Position numbers and translations under genes: made by a program. Shown in pieces: positions 5,481-6,338 of a stretch of DNA of 6,338 nt (position 1 is its first letter; each line of letters begins with the position of its first letter). Below the pieces are notes generated by a model that searched no databases, had not been told where the DNA came from, and saw nothing but the letters and a program-made list of their open reading frames with translations. This DNA comes from UBA9715 sp045629845 (GTDB taxonomy: Bacteria; Actinomycetota; Coriobacteriia; Coriobacteriales; Eggerthellaceae), in assembly GCA_045629845.1 (NCBI GenBank), contig JAZQRZ010000208.1:1-6338 (forward strand). The letters are read 5' to 3'.

Positions 5481-6338
5481 TTAAGCCTTTTCAAGATTGA
5501 CTGCGCAAACCTTATATTCAGGGCAGGCGCAAATCGTGTCGAAACTCGCGATGGTAATCCAGTTGGCGTTGGCGTCTTGGAAGTGGAACGGCATCCACGT
5601 GGAACCAGGACGCGTCTTCGGAGACACGCGCGCAGTTGTTTCGATGCTTCCACGACGCGACGAAACACGCACCCTTCCGCCGTCGACAATGCCCAAACGT
5701 GCAGCATCTTCGTCATTCACTTCGATAAACGAGCTGCCATCAATCTCATTAATACCCGGCGTGCGAGCAGTCATAGCAGTAGCGTTGTAATGAACCAGAA
5801 TGCGACCAGTCGACAGAATGAACGGGTATTCTTCGTCGGGCAGCTCCGTTGAAGGACGGTACGGCGCATCGGAGAACAGCGCTAAACCGCGCGAGAACTT
5901 GTCTACGTGCATGATGGGTGTACCCGGATGGTTTGCATCAGGGCACGGCCATTGCAAACCGCGACCAGCTACTTCCTTGCTATCAAGACGCGCATGGCTG
6001 ATACCACCAAAACTTGGCGTAAGACTTGCGATTTCGTCCATGATTTCTGCCGAGGTCAAATGCGGTTGGTCATAACCCATGCGACGCATAATCTCGGTGA
6101 AGATCCACGTATCCAGCTTTGCATCACCAGGTGCGTCAACCGCTTTGCGCACGCGTTGAACACGGCGTTCAGTGTTCGAGAACGTGCCTTCCTTTTCAAG
6201 GTAAGCACTACCAGGAAGCACGACGTCGGCATACTTCGCGGTTTCGGTCATGAACAGGTCATCGACCACCAGGAACTCGAGCGCTTCAAGGCCATTGATA
6301 ACGTGCTGAATATCAGGATCGGTACGAACCTGATCCTC
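5481..6338 (-). CDS. fdhF: Formate dehydrogenase alpha subunit, C-terminal part (5' end beyond the window)
   Basis: This is the last 285 residues of a Moco-dependent formate dehydrogenase catalytic subunit, which oxidises formate to CO2. The frame is open through the right edge, so the GTG at 6269 is internal. Numbering from the edge, the segment TDPDIQHVINGLEALEFLVVDDLFMTETAKYADVVLPGSAYLEKEGTFSNTERRVQ (6-61) is highly characteristic of this family. It is followed by FILSTGRILVHYNATAMTARTPGI (173-196), a molybdopterin-dinucleotide-binding domain with GIVDGGRVRVSSRRG (216-230) and PGSTWMPFHF (244-253), and the typical tail PEYKVCAVNLEKA (273-285). The N-terminal ferredoxin-like domains, if present, and the Sec/Cys active-site residue lie outside the window, so the selenium question and cofactor partner cannot be settled. 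A Cys-Ala-Cys just before PEYK (C270, C272) is unusual. It is the 3'-terminal gene of its unit and converges on the HTH regulator. Its role as a respiratory formate donor is inferred. Confidence 0.93.
   Translation of the reverse strand, partial: EDQVRTDPDIQHVINGLEALEFLVVDDLFMTETAKYADVVLPGSAYLEKEGTFSNTERRVQRVRKAVDAPGDAKLDTWIFTEIMRRMGYDQPHLTSAEIMDEIASLTPSFGGISHARLDSKEVAGRGLQWPCPDANHPGTPIMHVDKFSRGLALFSDAPYRPSTELPDEEYPFILSTGRILVHYNATAMTARTPGINEIDGSSFIEVNDEDAARLGIVDGGRVRVSSRRGSIETTARVSPKTRPGSTWMPFHFQDANANWITIASFDTICACPEYKVCAVNLEKA

Noticed and set aside
5475..5852. A 125-codon plus-strand frame over the formate dehydrogenase gene
   Set aside because: It is antisense to a clearly recognised enzyme, has no ribosome binding site and starts inside the terminator-flanking region.
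6267..6269. GTG at 6269 as the start of a short formate dehydrogenase
   Set aside because: The 23 codons upstream to the window edge are in frame and match the family (DPDIQHVINGLEALEFL), so the protein continues beyond the window.
1..6338. CRISPR array, tRNA/rRNA, insertion sequence or prophage genes
   Set aside because: No spaced direct repeats, cloverleaf-like sequences, transposase or integrase motifs, or terminal inverted repeats with target duplications were visible.

Overview
The window is a stretch of bacterial chromosome from an anaerobic respirer. It carries parts of two different molybdopterin (Moco) oxidoreductases, a four-cluster ferredoxin subunit and an NrfD-type membrane anchor, all typical of anaerobic electron transport. 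Base composition is mid-GC. The protein style (many Moco reductase/ferredoxin/NrfD cassettes beside stand-alone regulators) reminds me of Coriobacteriia, especially Eggerthellaceae relatives such as Cryptobacterium or Slackia. That placement is an impression from protein flavour, not a demonstrated identity.

Left part (1-3107, + strand): the 3' end of an operon. The C-terminal two thirds of a PsrA/PhsA-like Moco catalytic subunit is followed, with a 1-base gap, by a PsrB/PhsB/DmsB-like [4Fe-4S] subunit. After a 6-base gap comes an NrfD/PsrC-like quinone-site membrane protein, and then a strong intrinsic terminator. Together they form a classic A-B-C respiratory reductase: quinol oxidised at the membrane subunit, electrons carried along the Fe-S chain, and a substrate reduced at molybdenum. 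The substrate cannot be read from this sequence. Polysulfide or thiosulfate is the default family guess.

Middle (3121-5407): a divergent pair unrelated to respiration. A GT-B glycosyltransferase with a GT1-like donor motif lies on the minus strand. On the plus strand is a regulator with an N-terminal XRE helix-turn-helix and a long beta-rich, DUF4097-like C-terminal half. Their 259-base shared upstream region holds an AT-rich dyad, a bulged hairpin and a second perfect dyad just before the regulator's ribosome binding site. This is the most regulation-rich part of the window.

Right part (5427-6338): a likely bidirectional terminator, then the 3' end of a minus-strand formate dehydrogenase alpha subunit that runs off the window. 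A formate dehydrogenase near a Psr-type reductase fits a donor/acceptor pairing (formate to a sulfur compound or other acceptor), but the two are separate, convergently oriented transcription units. I found no RNA genes, CRISPR arrays, insertion sequences or prophage genes. I did not see a wholly new system. The leads worth following are the regulator's C-terminal domain, its leader region, and the atypical N-terminus of the glycosyltransferase.
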